A stretch of DNA of 64,000 nt from Macrosoma leucophasiata (Eukaryota > Arthropoda > Insecta > Lepidoptera > Hedylidae), in assembly GCA_036365455.1 (NCBI GenBank), contig JAWQUS010000025.1, positions 20,558,001-20,622,000 on the forward strand, written 5' to 3'. The notes under the pieces are model-generated. The model searched no databases and was not told where the DNA came from. It was given only the letters and a program-made list of their open reading frames with translations. Below are positions 23,590 to 34,125 of the stretch, piece by piece. The stretch's first letter is position 1; each line of letters starts with the position of its first letter. The translations under genes were made by a program, and so were the position numbers.

Positions 23590-23815
23590 ACAAATGGCTG
23601 TGGACGGGCACATAGCTCTAGTCTCGACGAACCGAGGCGGCCGTTAGTGCAAAAGGATACTCGAGTGGTGACTGCGTCCCGGAAGTTGAACCGTGGACAG
23701 ACCCGCCATGAGGTGGACCGAAGACGTGATGAAAAAGAAAGCAGCCCGGATCATTCGTTGTGGGCATCTGTGTGGATTATGTCCAGCAGTAATGCCAGTA
23801 ATAATAATGTCCTGC
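23590..23815 (+). mobile_element. Degraded RTE-like LINE 3' remnant
   Basis: The segment encodes pieces such as RQTRHEV and RPAMRWTEDVMKKKAARI followed by a tail containing GTCCAGCAGTAATG. It matches in outline the RTE C-terminus seen at 7.9-8.2 kb ('VGRPxxRWxDDL...'). It directly follows a family A fragment. Confidence 0.5.
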
Positions 23816-23954
23816 AGACCGAATTTTGGTCAGGGCGGTCAATCTCAACGGAGACTAGCCAACTGCGCGGGAGATAATGGTGCACAAGCGTATGCGCAAA
23901 CGCAAGTGCACTCTCTATTCCCTCACTCTCATAGCCCGATGGGAAGGTAATCCG

Positions 23955-24008
23955 ACAAGACCGGTCGTTCTTAGGTAGTCGTACCTCGGAGAGAACGACC
24001 GGTCTTGT
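23955..24008. repeat. Perfect 17-bp inverted repeat
   Basis: ACAAGACCGGTCGTTCT and complement with a 20-bp spacer, at the edge of a tRNA-derived SINE head. Confidence 0.8.
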
Positions 24009-24009
24009 G

Positions 24010-24152
24010 ACTCTGACGCTCAGACTCCGGGCTACTACTGGGAATTTCCTCACAGAAAAAACCCCATAACAGATTTTTCCCGACCTGGGGATCGAACCCA
24101 GGACCACAAGCTGCACCATCGCGATTGCGACCACTGAGCTAACGAGGCAGTC
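24010..24152 (-). mobile_element. tRNA-derived SINE head related to family C
   Basis: The minus strand ACTGCCTCGTTAGCTCAGTG (A box) and GGTTCGATCCCCAGGTCGGG (B box) are followed by AAAATCTGTTATGGGGTTTT. Its body differs from the intact family C copies and carries the CCGGTCGTTCT inverted repeat at 23955-24008. Confidence 0.65.
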
Positions 24153-24758
24153 AAAGTCCAGCAGTAGTCTTTCGGCTGAAATGATGATGATGATGACACA
24201 ATATCGTATTGTGTTAGAAGTACATAGGAATCTTATAATTTAATGAAGTATATGTTTCTTCCATTGTTAATTTGAAAGTGAATAAGATAGAGGAGTAATA
24301 AAATATCTAATTAAAAATAAAAAATATATTCCAACGCAGACAAACAAAAACCGATTGCATAATGATGCGCATACGCATTTTTGCGCAAGTTTTTTGGGCT
24401 CCACCGCGATTGCGCTCTAGCAGGAAATGATGGTATGGAATGAGGATATATTCTCGTTAATTTGCTTCATAAATCATCAGAAATGTTGTTTTTGGCATGT
24501 CGTTGCTGTTTGGGGCGTCGATTGGACCTTTTTGTCGCTACATTTTAGACATCGGCGAGTGTCGAGTTTCAAAGTTTACGGGTCTTTTTCGGCGCATTTT
24601 TTTTCAACAGTTGTTGTTTTTGAAAGAAGAATTTTTATAGAGATTCATTATTTATTAATACACTACGACGGTTAGAGGTCCTAACAAGCCAGCAAAGTAA
24701 ATTAAAAACGACTAGATAAATTAAAGTAAAACTGTCTTTTGTTTTTATACAACTTTAA

Positions 24759-24907
24759 GCCTGGGTTGCAGCAAGATATTTGGTAAAGTTAAAGTTATCG
24801 TAACATTGCACATCCCTCTCTTACTTTAACAGATTTCTTTAAGTTAGAGAAGGATGTGAAATGTTACAATAACTTTAACTTTTACAAATATCTTGGTGCA
24901 ACCCTGC
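24759..24907. mobile_element. Palindromic MITE (family M3), copy 2
   Basis: GCCTGGGTTGCAGCAAGATA ... TATCTTGGTGCAACCCTGC, same internal GTTAAAGTTATCGTAACATT palindrome. Confidence 0.78.
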
Positions 24908-25009
24908 ATTACTATGACAAAAAATACACTGGTAGGTAGGTACAACGCATTTTGCTGTCACTGCTAAAGTAAATGTTACTGTTATTGTTAAATTTGACAA
25001 AAACCATAA

Positions 25010-25319
25010 AGTAACTTCACGCCTGTAATCCCCGAAGGGATAGACAGAGGTAAATACATGCATTCAAGCATACATGCAAACACCCACGATTCGCCGGTTA
25101 CGTTTTGCCCCATGCAACAGGTGGCGAGCCTGTTGACATCGCCGGGCACATTACCAAACTTCGAGGTACTGGGAAATTTTCAGAAAATGGAAAAACCCCA
25201 ATAGAACCAGTTATAAAGGACTTGACACCATTATCTCTGATAACCTCCTACCCGGGAATCGAACCCAGGACCTCAGCGTAGTAGTAGTGGCCTGTTACCA
25301 CTAGGCTACCGAGGCAGTA
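25010..25319 (-). mobile_element. Family C SINE, full-length copy
   Basis: The minus strand begins ACTGCCTCGGTAGCCTAGTG. The A box is TAGCCTAGTGG and the B box GGTTCGATTCCCGG. The body includes AGTACCTCGAAGTTTGGTAA, and the tail is CCCTTCGGGGATTACAGGCG then TGAAGTTAC. Length is about 310 bp. Confidence 0.88.
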
Positions 25320-25717
25320 AAAACCATTACATTAACAAATATTTTGATACAACCGAAAAGGGTCACTTTAGTCATCGCTGATCTTCAAAGGCAGCATATC
25401 ACCACATCTAATTGTAACATATGTAAATACAACCACTAATGCTATTTGCTTAGTTATTACCCAAGATCCATACGTTCAAAACATATTGACATTGTTCAAA
25501 CTATGACATTCAATACTCGTTTTCCCAAGAATTATCGCAGAACCCATTCTGCGGATACAATATTATGATAGTTTTGGGAATTAGCCAAGTGGTATCCGAT
25601 TCGTTGATGCCCCTGGGAACCAGCGGAAGTTGATATTAGAATATGACGTGATTTATTAAGCAGTAAAAAACAGATTTGCAGTGTTGCATCCGTTAAAAAC
25701 GTCACTTCTCTAGTAAA

Positions 25718-25790
25718 CGTAACTTCAAGCCTGTAATCCCTGAACGGGTAGGTAGAGAGCATAGTAGGGGACTCAAGCGTACGAGCAAAC
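25718..25790 (-). mobile_element. Family C SINE tail fragment
   Basis: AACTTCAAGCCTGTAATCCC then TGAACGGGTAGGTAGAGAGC matches the 3' tail of family C; the head is absent. Confidence 0.6.
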
Positions 25791-25837
25791 TCGATCGATC
25801 AATATCTATTAGTTTCGGATTAAGGACATAGATAAAC

Positions 25838-26010
25838 TTTTGTTTTTTTTTATGTAATGGAAGTGGAAAATAAGCATGCAGTAAACATTCATGTTAAGTG
25901 ATGACTGCAGCCTATAGACACCCACAAGATTAAGATGCAGATGCGTTACCACTCCTGAGGCCTAAGGTATTATGCCTCTGTACCGGAAATTACAGGGCCG
26001 TACATCTATA
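25838..26010 (-). mobile_element. Family A retroposon, 5'-truncated
   Basis: TTTTTTTTTATGTAATGGAA to TTACAGGGCCGTACAT. It has the poly(T) end on the plus strand and stops at the GTACGG position, where several other copies are also truncated. Confidence 0.8.
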
Positions 26011-26139
26011 CATATACATCATACGCGGGTAGCCGCGCGGCTAGCCACTTTTACATTTTAATATACACAAGCCTGTGTTTGTATGCACTTAACAGCCATT
26101 CAATCACAGGCGGTTGCATATCAAACTGTAACCGCTAAC

Positions 26140-26169
26140 CGCTAGTGCGTTCGAGCACTAGCGGTTGTG
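26140..26169. repeat. Perfect hairpin AACCGCTAGTGC
   Basis: 12-bp arms with spacer GTTCGA. An extra CCGCTAA unit precedes it. Confidence 0.75.
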
Positions 26170-26231
26170 TTGTATAACACGTGGACCATTGTTATCAAAT
26201 ATGTTAATTAATAAAATGTATAAATAAATAA

Positions 26232-26269
26232 CTGAAGGTCGATGGGGTGACGACCCCATCGACCTTCAG
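26232..26269. repeat. Perfect 17-bp hairpin
   Basis: CTGAAGGTCGATGGGGT and exact complement with a 4-bp spacer GACG, immediately left of a family F element. Confidence 0.9.
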
Positions 26270-26346
26270 TGGAGGGGAATTCTTCCATTAGTGCAGTCAG
26301 TCAACCGAACAATGGTGGTCAAACTATTCCAATATGGGGGTAGCAA
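26270..26346 (+). mobile_element. Family F element, copy 3, left part (split by SINE B)
   Basis: GAATTCTTCCATTAGTGCAG then GGTGGTCAAACTATTCCAAT. It is continued on the far side of the family B insertion at 26710. AAATAT occurs at both junctions as a probable target-site duplication. Confidence 0.6.
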
Positions 26347-26706
26347 ATATGAAGCGCGCATGGCCCGGTTGGCTGGTGTAGATCATAGGCGATCTACTCG
26401 GCCAAGCACTACGGGCGCGGTCGAGTAGTGTGATGAGTGACCGCTAGTGGCAAATTAAATGCGCGTTTCCGTGCTTCGGAGGGCACGTTAAGCCGTCGGT
26501 CCCGGTTGCTATCGATAGATAGCAGTCGTTAAACCTTGTCGGAGGCCTTATGGGCGGTTCGAAAACATCCGACAGCGGGTTGGCCACTAACCCACCTACC
26601 TCCACCAATCCGCATTGCAGCAGCGTGATGGAGTAAGCTCCAGACCTCCCCCCAAAAAGGGGAGAGACTCGTGCCTAGCAGTGGGGCGTATAATGGGTTG
26701 CCATTA
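26347..26706 (+). mobile_element. Family B SINE, copy 3, inserted in family F
   Basis: A full-length copy from GAAGCGCGCATGGCCCGG to GGGTTGCCATTATT. It carries the 5S-like block GATGAGTGACCGC and the RTE-like block CAGCAGTGGGGCGTATAATG. It splits a family F element, with AAATAT at both flanks. Confidence 0.85.
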
Positions 26707-26815
26707 TTAAATATAAACATGGGCAGCAGCGTCCCGCGATAAAACTTCGGCTATTGCGATCGCCAATCCGTCTGCCAAGCGTGGCGATTATGGCATACTG
26801 CGGACTAAGATCTTT
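26707..26815 (+). mobile_element. Family F element, copy 3, right part
   Basis: GGGCAGCAGCGTCCCGCGAT, AAAACTTCGGCTATTGCGAT and GCCAAGCGTGGCGATTATGG continue the element interrupted at 26346. The RTE-type tail is missing. Confidence 0.6.
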
Positions 26816-26892
26816 TGCCTCTGTGATAATTATTACGGGCCCATACATTACCATCTATCCGGAACACGATAGTGCTGAATCTATCCTAGAGT
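26808..26892 (-). mobile_element. Family A fragment
   Basis: TTTTGCCTCTGTGATAATTA, TTACCATCTATCCGGAACAC and GATAGTGCTGAA match the middle of family A. It directly follows a family F fragment. Confidence 0.65.
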
Positions 26893-26934
26893 GTTTTTTT
26901 TCCTTTAGAGGTATGGACCCTAAAAACCGGGCTA

Positions 26935-27035
26935 CTTGAAACGTCAAAGATCGAAATTAATGTCGTAAGGACACTCCTAATTGGTAGCCGCGGAAATGCC
27001 TCGCGGTTCATAGTTCGAGTCCCGTGGGAGCCTGC
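26935..27035 (+). other. tRNA-like B-box fragment
   Basis: GCGGTTCATAGTTCGAGTCC then CGTGGGAGCCTGCACC resembles a T-arm, but no cloverleaf or matching A box at the right distance was found. Possibly a further SINE head. Confidence 0.3.
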
Positions 27036-27246
27036 ACCTGTGCTCGCGCGTGGATACTCCAAGTTTTTGCTGACACCGTTTCACACTTCCACTTGAAGTA
27101 CATCGCAGTTCTGTGTTCACACGCTTGTTCGTGCCAGCTGCAACTTTGTTGGACTTGACGCTGAAAATATTTGCTGGAGAATTTGACCTGACATACTGTA
27201 AAGTTAGAAGTTAGTTCGTAACATATATACGAGTACATACTAATAT

Positions 27247-27281
27247 ACCGGTTGACAGTCCGTCAAGGACTGTCAACCGGT
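27247..27281. repeat. Perfect 15-bp hairpin
   Basis: ACCGGTTGACAGTCC and exact complement with a 5-bp spacer GTCAA. Confidence 0.9.
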
Positions 27282-27499
27282 TAAGTATACCTGGGCTGTT
27301 TAATTGTTAAAAAAATATTATTGTGTCTGGTTTTGGGACCGTGAACAATATTTTATTTATTAGGGAGCACATCTTAACAACATTGTATAAACTGTAGGTA
27401 AAGTTTGTCATATTGGTTTTATACGAAAAAAAAAACACGCTCGGATATAGGGGTTCGGTAGCATAGATATGCTTAATTGCATAATTTGCGTGTACTCAA

Positions 27500-27662
27500 A
27501 ATATTCCCTAAGGACCTCCGAATAGGATAAAAAAGTATCCTATGTGTTACAGCCATATATACTCTACCTGTGTACAAAATTTCATCGAAATCTGTCCAGC
27601 CGTTTTAGTGTGATTGAGTAACAAATAAGCATCCATACTTTCACATATAATAGTAGTAAGAT
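27500..27662 (-). mobile_element. Helitron-like body fragment
   Basis: CCAGCCGTTTTAGTGTGATT and CATCCATACTTTCACATATA resemble the 5' half of the C(T)AG-ending elements; the 3' end is not present. Confidence 0.4.
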
Positions 27663-28572
27663 ACACATGGTTCAACATCGTCACGGTTTCCGAGTCCCGT
27701 ACGTATCTTGTATTTTAGGGTCTAGCGTATTGACATTTAATTTTACCGGACAAATTTATATGCTCGGAGATCCATTGCCCAAAACCCATAAGGTTGACTG
27801 ATACTATCGACTCGTGGACTCGTCTCGTTTTTCAGAGGCCTACAGCAGCAACCTGTACGCCAATTGGCCGGTAATTGACAAAATATATTTTCGAATTCGT
27901 GGCTTTTTGCGCCTAACTACGGGTATCATGCTTGATTGCAACTTCAATCAAAAAAAGCAAATACATACTAATCCCTAGAAACATTGATTAAAAAAAATAT
28001 TAGAAAAACCACAAAAACGTAAATTTTCAACATTCAAAATCGTATGGGAACAACTCGATCGCTCCGGGATATCGCAAAAAAAACTATTTTGTGAAATCCA
28101 AAACCCTTTTGTGGTACTTCGAAGAAAGGTCTGCATTTTTTTGCGACGCAAAAAAGTATTGTCATTTCATTTCAATACTTTCACCGGACCCTTTTGGACT
28201 ACCTGTGTTTTTATAGTGGGAATCTGGAGCAATTTTGTTTTATTGCATGATGTTTATGGAACAATTGCCAACAGCGGCATTCTGTTGATTGCGAATTGTC
28301 ACAATGTGACAGTTCGATTAAAAGTACAGTTAGGTGTATTCTTTTATTAACTTAAGCTTCAAACATACCTCTCCAATCACCAGATTTTGGCAGAATTATC
28401 CTTAAATTGGTTATTGCCGCTATATAAAAGAAGCAGAAGCTTTTAACTTCGAGTGAAATAAAAATTTATATAGATTTTTTTTTACTGAAATGCGGCTTTT
28501 ATTGAGTAAGCTGCCTTTACTGTCCTGCTACGGTTGGTGGGCATTACTATAAATTACAAGATATATATTAAA

Positions 28573-28692
28573 CTAGCTTTTTCTCGTGGCTTCGCCCGCG
28601 TGGATGTCGTTTTATAAATAACTAAGTAGCCTATGTTCTTTCTCAAAGTTAGCTCTATCTCTGTACCAAATTTCATTAAAATCGGTTTGTAG
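28573..28692 (-). mobile_element. Helitron-like 3' end fragment
   Basis: ACTAGCTTTTTCTCGTGGCT then TCGCCCGCGTGGATGTCGTT; the body CCAAATTTCATTAAAATCGG is shared with 43559-43744. Confidence 0.6.
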
Positions 28693-28694
28693 CG

Positions 28695-28860
28695 GTTGTA
28701 AGTGCAATAACGAAATATGAGCAACAGCGTCTTGCGATAAAACTACCGCCACTGCGATCGCCAATGCGCATGCCAAGCGTGGCGATTATGGCATAATATC
28801 CCCCTTGTTGGTGAGGCTTTGGTTCGGCAGTGGATTTCATAAGGATGAAATGATGATCAT
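28695..28860 (+). mobile_element. Family F element, copy 4
   Basis: CAACAGCGTCTTGCGATAAA, ATCGCCAATGCGCATGCCAA and a tail GGTGAGGCTTTGGTTCGGCA followed by GTGG...GATGAAATGATGAT, the same layout as the copy at 5.7-5.97 kb. Confidence 0.6.
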
Positions 28861-29374
28861 TTTTTTAATGTAATAAAAGTGGCAACCAACATGCAGTTCA
28901 CATTGATGTTAAGAGATGATTGCAGCCTATAGACACTCACACAATGACCAGAGGTCACTTTTTTTTTAACTGCAGATTCGCTACCGTTCCTGAGGCATTA
29001 GGTTTTTTTTTTATTTATTTAAGAAAACATTACAAAATATGTACATCAAAGCAAACCAAAAGTCACCAAGACTTGTCCGGTATGCTTAGGCGAATCTATG
29101 TAGGTACGACAACAGTAACATCACAGTCATTACATAAAAGAAATAATAATAGATATACAATTTAACGAATGTAGTAACAAAATTTGATATGCATCTAAAT
29201 AGGTATTTCTATTACTTATTCGCGCTGTGACGAAATACAGGAGTTATGCCTCTGTGCCGGAAATTACAGGGACGTACTCGTACATTACCACCTGACCGGA
29301 ACACGATAGTGCTGAACACTACCATTTAGCGGCAAGTATTTTAGGTAATGCGTCGGTGGCGCTCTACCACCAGT
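28858..29374 (-). mobile_element. Family A copy carrying an insert of about 240 bp
   Basis: Family A sequence (TTTTTTAATGTAATAAAAGT ... CTCTACCACCAGT) is interrupted at 28998-29238 by TTTTTTTTATTTATTTAAG-led DNA, probably the 3' tail of a LINE in minus orientation. A second short T-run expansion sits at 28956-28968. Confidence 0.7.
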
Positions 29375-30077
29375 CAAAAATCCACCAGTCATCATGATGA
29401 TAAAACTGGTAATACAGTTCTTTTTAATCAGTTCAAACCTATGGTTAAAATGTTAGTTCTTCTCATTTTTGTGATTTGGTTACAGGAAATAGTTGAAATC
29501 TATTCGTGTGTGTATATCTACTGTGGTTACGTGGCCAAATAGAAATGGGTTCAGACAATCACTATTTCTAAACTGATGAGTGTCAAGTCATGTATTTGCT
29601 TTGAAGGGGTTGGCTTTTTTAAATAGATGCCTAAGCTGCAATACCAGTTGGTACCTAATTTCGAAAGGAAATGCATGATTTAACAAAATCAGTCTTCAAT
29701 CCGACATAAAATAACAATAGAAAGTGCATATAAGGGTAAAATGTATTTAATATTATACGTGAAAGGGTGACGCAAAAACTGTCACAATGCTTTCTACTCG
29801 CAAATCATCATTTATTACAAAATCATGATTTTTGCAATGGCTTCAACTGAACAATGGAAGGCATATGGAGTGCAGATGTTTGACAAATAAACACTTATTT
29901 ACAATAGACGAGTGCACTACATACAAGAGTGGTTGGTCAACCCGTCTACGCACCTTTCCGTGATTGTAGGGTAAGGTGCCCCAATTGCTGACTCGGTATG
30001 ACTGTTTAGTTTTGTATATTCAATAAGTAATTGGTTAGGTTAGTGGGAATATTAAGCCACAAGTTAATTCATTTACA
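29375..30077. other. Unassigned AT-rich DNA
   Basis: No gene or recognised repeat. Confidence 0.4.
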
Positions 30078-30328
30078 GTATCCAATAAGAAATATTGCAC
30101 ATTGACTTTAGGAAGGTGACTTCGGCTTATTTCGGGTCTGTAGTACGTTATCTATTTCGTACACCTTACCTATATGACTTTCGTCGACCATTTTGTTTTC
30201 ATACCATCAAGTTTTAATACCGGACTATCAATGCTTACGTAGGCAGTGTGCAGAGATAACGCCCTATGAAATCAAAATTAGCTGATTTTTTCGTTCGTAG
30301 GCTCGATGAGCAATATTTTTTGCTGGGT
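30078..30328. mobile_element. MITE family M1, copy 4 (inverted)
   Basis: CCAATAAGAAATATTGCACA ... GGCTCGATGAGCAATATTTT then TTGCTGGG. Its internal order is reversed relative to copies 1-3. Confidence 0.75.
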
Positions 30329-30329
30329 T

Positions 30330-31450
30330 ATACTGGAAAAATAATCGGATTGTTATTTAACTTTTTACTGGTAGCGCTTCAGCAAGAAATGCTAATTTAG
30401 CTATTGCTACGCTGATTGGCACAATTTTTTCCGTACAGATGATAATTTAAATCCATATTTTTTTTTATGAGGCAGAACATTTAGTCTTCAGGCAGAATTT
30501 CTTTCTTATTTTCTTTCATCTCCATTGAGTTGTCAACCACGGATAAATATATACCGTCGTACAAAATTCCTACCTTACTGTCAACGAGAAACGTATTTAC
30601 ACTTACTTGACAGTCATTACGTCAAAAAGGTTGACTAGAACTTCGTTTAATTAGGTACTACTAAATCAAAATATAGCATTTTCGCATACTTTTTATGTAC
30701 CTTTATGGGAAATTGGCAAGTATAGTTGATGAAAACAAATTACTCATTATGAAATTTGAATTTAAATTTGAATATTGGAATTTGTGTACCTGCAATATTA
30801 AAAATCTTGATCATCGGCAGAATTTAAATTTTGTCAATAGTGTCGATACTCCGGACATTTACCCTCATTTCACAGATACACCTTTCCATGAAAGTAAATA
30901 ATCCTGGACGAAAGATCCTCGTCAAATAAACGCCTGCGCAAGTATGTTACAATGGATGCAAAAAGCAGAAAGGATTGGCCAAAATTTTTAAAGCAAAGAA
31001 ATTTATTGTTGCATTCTGAGTGTTGGGACATCCGCAAGGTGCTCTGAAAATAATGTCATCCCTCACGAATGTATCTTATGATTAATTAAAAAAAAAAAAA
31101 TGCATTGAGAAGATACTTTTACACCTTTTACGTCGTTGGAGTTGAGATTTATATCGCACAAGTTTACGCTTTTGATACAGAAAATGTAATAAGTTTAATA
31201 TGTACCTATGTCTTATAAAACGGAAAGTACCTATAATAAAATTTTACGTTGAATTGTACTTGACTCGTTTCAGGATTCTGTTATAGGTTACAGATACAGG
31301 AGGATGCTAGTTCAAGTATTTCGCTTTTTTAGCGTTACATTTATATTTATGAAGGGCAAGTGATACTACTTATGATATTTAATCCAAAAATGATACTTCT
31401 GAAAAATGCCAACATGAAAATATCATGTGATTTCTCTATCTCTTCTCTTC
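30330..31450. other. Unassigned AT-rich DNA
   Basis: No gene or recognised repeat. The 68-codon frame at 30695 is low in complexity (repeated KFEFKFEYW). Confidence 0.4.
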
Positions 31451-31451
31451 T

Positions 31452-31640
31452 CTGTATTAAAATCTCGTGTTAGTTACCAGACTCCTCCGAAACGGCTGGA
31501 CCGATTCTCATGAAATTTTGTGTGCTTGAATTTTGTAGCTCTGAGAATCGGTTGGGAGAGCATGATCTGACCGATGGAGGTACAGATCTATCATATTCCT
31601 TAAGTACTTTCCTGATACGTCGTGCCAAAACGGTAAGAAA
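31452..31640 (+). mobile_element. Helitron-like 5' fragment
   Basis: AAATCTCGTGTTAGTTACCA then AACGGCTGGACCGATTCTCA, as at the 5' ends of related elements. No CTAG end was found downstream. Confidence 0.4.
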
Positions 31641-32259
31641 TAATCAAATCAAAGATTGAATAAATTATATCCAATAACATCCCTATAAAATTCCTAAATA
31701 GGGTTCGACCCCAAATCATATTTCGATGACAAGAAAATTGGTGCGGTATTGTGTGATCGACACTCACCTATGGCCTTTCGTCTTTAGCACGCGACTGGCT
31801 TTCTTGTATCAAATATTGATACAATAATTTGCTACAATCGAAATGCTGAATAGTCATTTTTAAAATGCACGCGAGCATGATTACAATTGAGCATATTTTT
31901 TTTATCATATTATTATTGCAGTGGTGTGCATTAAAGGTGCTTATGCGTTTTAACAAAGATTGTTTCTTTTTCATTTCCCAAATCAGTTATCAGTTTGTAA
32001 AAGAGGTAAAGAAATAAAGATAGAAACATTTATTTGACACAACAGCAAGACACATACTATGTAGTAAGACATTCTGCTGATTAATAAAAATACGAGTATA
32101 GGTATATTATCTTAGCGGTATAAAAATAGTTACCTACCTACGACCTTTTCTCAGACCTACCGAATATTTCGTAAAAAATATTTTTATTTCATAGGAGATT
32201 CTTGTAAAAGTAGTGTAATAACATAATCTGATTTCGTAAAGTAAATTAAGTATATTCTA

Positions 32260-32656
32260 TATAAAAATCTATTGCTGTTCATTAGTCTCGCTAAAACTCG
32301 AGAACGGCTGGACCGATTTTAATTTTAATAATTTTGGCTAATTTTGGTTTTAAATGATTTTCGGAAGTCCAGGGAAGGTTTAAATTGTACGGCCCTGTAA
32401 TTTCCGGCACAGAGGCATAACACCTTAGGTCACAGAAGTGGTAACGCATCTGCATTTTGACCTCCGGTCTTTGTGTGGGTGTCTATAGGCTGTCATCACT
32501 TAACATCACTTTGAACTGCATGCTTGTTTGCCACTATCATTACAGAAATAGTAAAAACCACAATTTCATTTTCCCATACAAATAGTCCGTATATATCAAA
32601 CCTTTCACACATTATTTCATTGTGAGGCAATACGAAGTTTGCCGGGATAGCTAGCT
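32260..32656 (+). mobile_element. Helitron-like element (family H1), copy 2, with family A inside
   Basis: TCTATATAAAAATCTATTGC ... GCTGTTCATTAGTCTCGC to GTTTGCCGGGATAGCTAG. The A|TC start is conserved, and the end is CTAG|C here. It is interrupted by a family A copy at 32388-32547. Confidence 0.7.
32388..32547 (+). mobile_element. Family A copy inserted in a Helitron-like element
   Basis: TGTACGGCCCTGTAATTTCC to GCCACTATCATTACAGAAA splits the Helitron-like copy at 32262-32656. The relative at 56.4 kb is uninterrupted there, apart from about 27 bp that were replaced. The family A copy is 5'-truncated at GTACGG. Confidence 0.85.
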
Positions 32657-32733
32657 TATTTTTCCCTCGTTTTAAAGTTCTAATGGTGTAGCTACAGTCA
32701 TATAGCACAGTTTTCTAAGCTAACGGCCAAATA

Positions 32734-32849
32734 CTCAAACGTCAATGAAAACTAAGTGGGACTTAAATAGTCTCTCTTTATAAAACACGTTCTCAAACGA
32801 TAGAGATAGCGCACATTTGAGGGTTGCTTAAAATTGAGTGACGTTTGAG
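32734..32849. mobile_element. Small Tc1/mariner-like MITE (family M2), copy 2 (inverted)
   Basis: TA|CTCAAACGTCAATGAAAACT ... ATTGAGTGACGTTTGAG|TA, 116 bp. It is homologous to 7492-7599 in the reverse direction (shared CTCAAACGATAGAGATAGC-type core). Confidence 0.75.
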
Positions 32850-33265
32850 TATTCGACTAGTCATCATTCAGTCACATTTGGTAGGTACTAAGTGTTCCGT
32901 AGACAGCAGTAGATTCTATACCTATTGCTGTGTTCCAATATATGAAAAATGCATTACGGTACCTACTGTGATCACGGACACAGAACAGAACATTATTTCT
33001 TCTTCTTCTACCTCGGTTTGGGTAATTCTGATATCTAACGCAAATGTACATATTTTTACGTTTACAGCTTGTGCGGACTGTAAGTCTCCACAGATAATGT
33101 CAAATTTGCATCTATAAAAAAATCGTATGTCTATTTGAATCCAGCTAAGGAAGTATCGTTAGAATTAAGAGAAGTGAACGGTCCTTTGAGATGAAGTTGG
33201 AGCAAGGAAGTCCAGAACCCCAAGTTTCAGTGTAAAAAATAAAAAAATGCTTTATGATACACAGT

Positions 33266-33720
33266 TTTTAAGCTATTGCATAGCTTCTATCGAGGGCCTT
33301 GAGCGCGGGGACCGAATCCAGAAATTCCGTAACGAAAAAACCTCACGCTCCTCACTCTGACGGGCACGGAGGTGTGGCTTGAAGGCCGTGCATTGTCTAA
33401 CGTCGTTTCTTTTCGGCAGTCTTCGACACGGTGTTTGTGTGCGTGCAACTAGACGTATTGTACGACTCTACGAAGCTCGCACGAATCGAGACGAGCTGCT
33501 CCGAAATCGGACGAATACATAAGCAGCTGTTTATATGTTTATATAATATTAACTTTTTTATTTAATAAAAGAAAAAAAAATGTTTTCTTATCGGTCACCA
33601 CGCTCAAAAAGTGTAGCTTGAATTAATATCAAAGAAAAAAAGAAATACTGCATAAATAAAATAAATAAATAATTATAATTGCATAAGTTAATACAAAATG
33701 CTATGCAATAGCTTTACCGG
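33266..33720. mobile_element. Unclassified repeat bounded by GCTATTGCATAGC / GCTATGCAATAGC
   Basis: AAGCTATTGCATAGCTTCTA at the left and ATGCTATGCAATAGCTTTAC at the right are inverted. The left interior is GC-rich (GGCCTTGAGCGCGGGGACCG, then GGAGGTGTGGCTTGAAGGCC) and the right half AT-rich. I believe the motif recurs in other Lepidoptera but cannot verify it here. No ORF. Confidence 0.45.
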
Positions 33721-33775
33721 GGCAGTCCCCGAGTGCCACACGTCGATTTTTTATATCTAAGTATCTTCAGTTCAG

Positions 33776-34124
33776 TGAAGCGCGCATGGTCCAGCGGCTG
33801 GTGTAGATCGGAAGTGATCTACGGGCGCGGTCGGGTGTGTGATGGGTGACCGCTAGTGGCAAATTAAACTGCGCGTTTCCGTGCTTCGGAGGGCATGTTA
33901 AGCCGTCGGTCCCGGTTGCTATCGATAGATAGCAGTCGTTAAACCTTGTCGAAGGCCTTATAGGCGGTTTGAAAACATCCGACAACGGGTTGGCCACTAA
34001 CCCTTATCTCCACCAACCCGCATTGGAGCAGCATGGTGGAGTAAGCTCCAGGCCTTCCCCCAAAAAGGGGAGAGACTCGTGCCCAGCAGTGGGACGTATA
34101 ATGGGTCGCCATTATTATTATTAT
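33776..34124 (+). mobile_element. Family B SINE, copy 4
   Basis: Near full-length, GAAGCGCGCATGGTCCAGCG to a (TTA)n tail. A short deletion removes the GGTTAAGCACTA segment of the head, while GATGGGTGACCGC and the tail are intact. Confidence 0.85.
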
Positions 34125-34125
34125 A

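Noticed and set aside
23554..24134. Overlapping frames on both strands, 85-127 codons
   Set aside because: Shadows of an RTE remnant and a tRNA-derived SINE head; only short RTE-like pieces are real.
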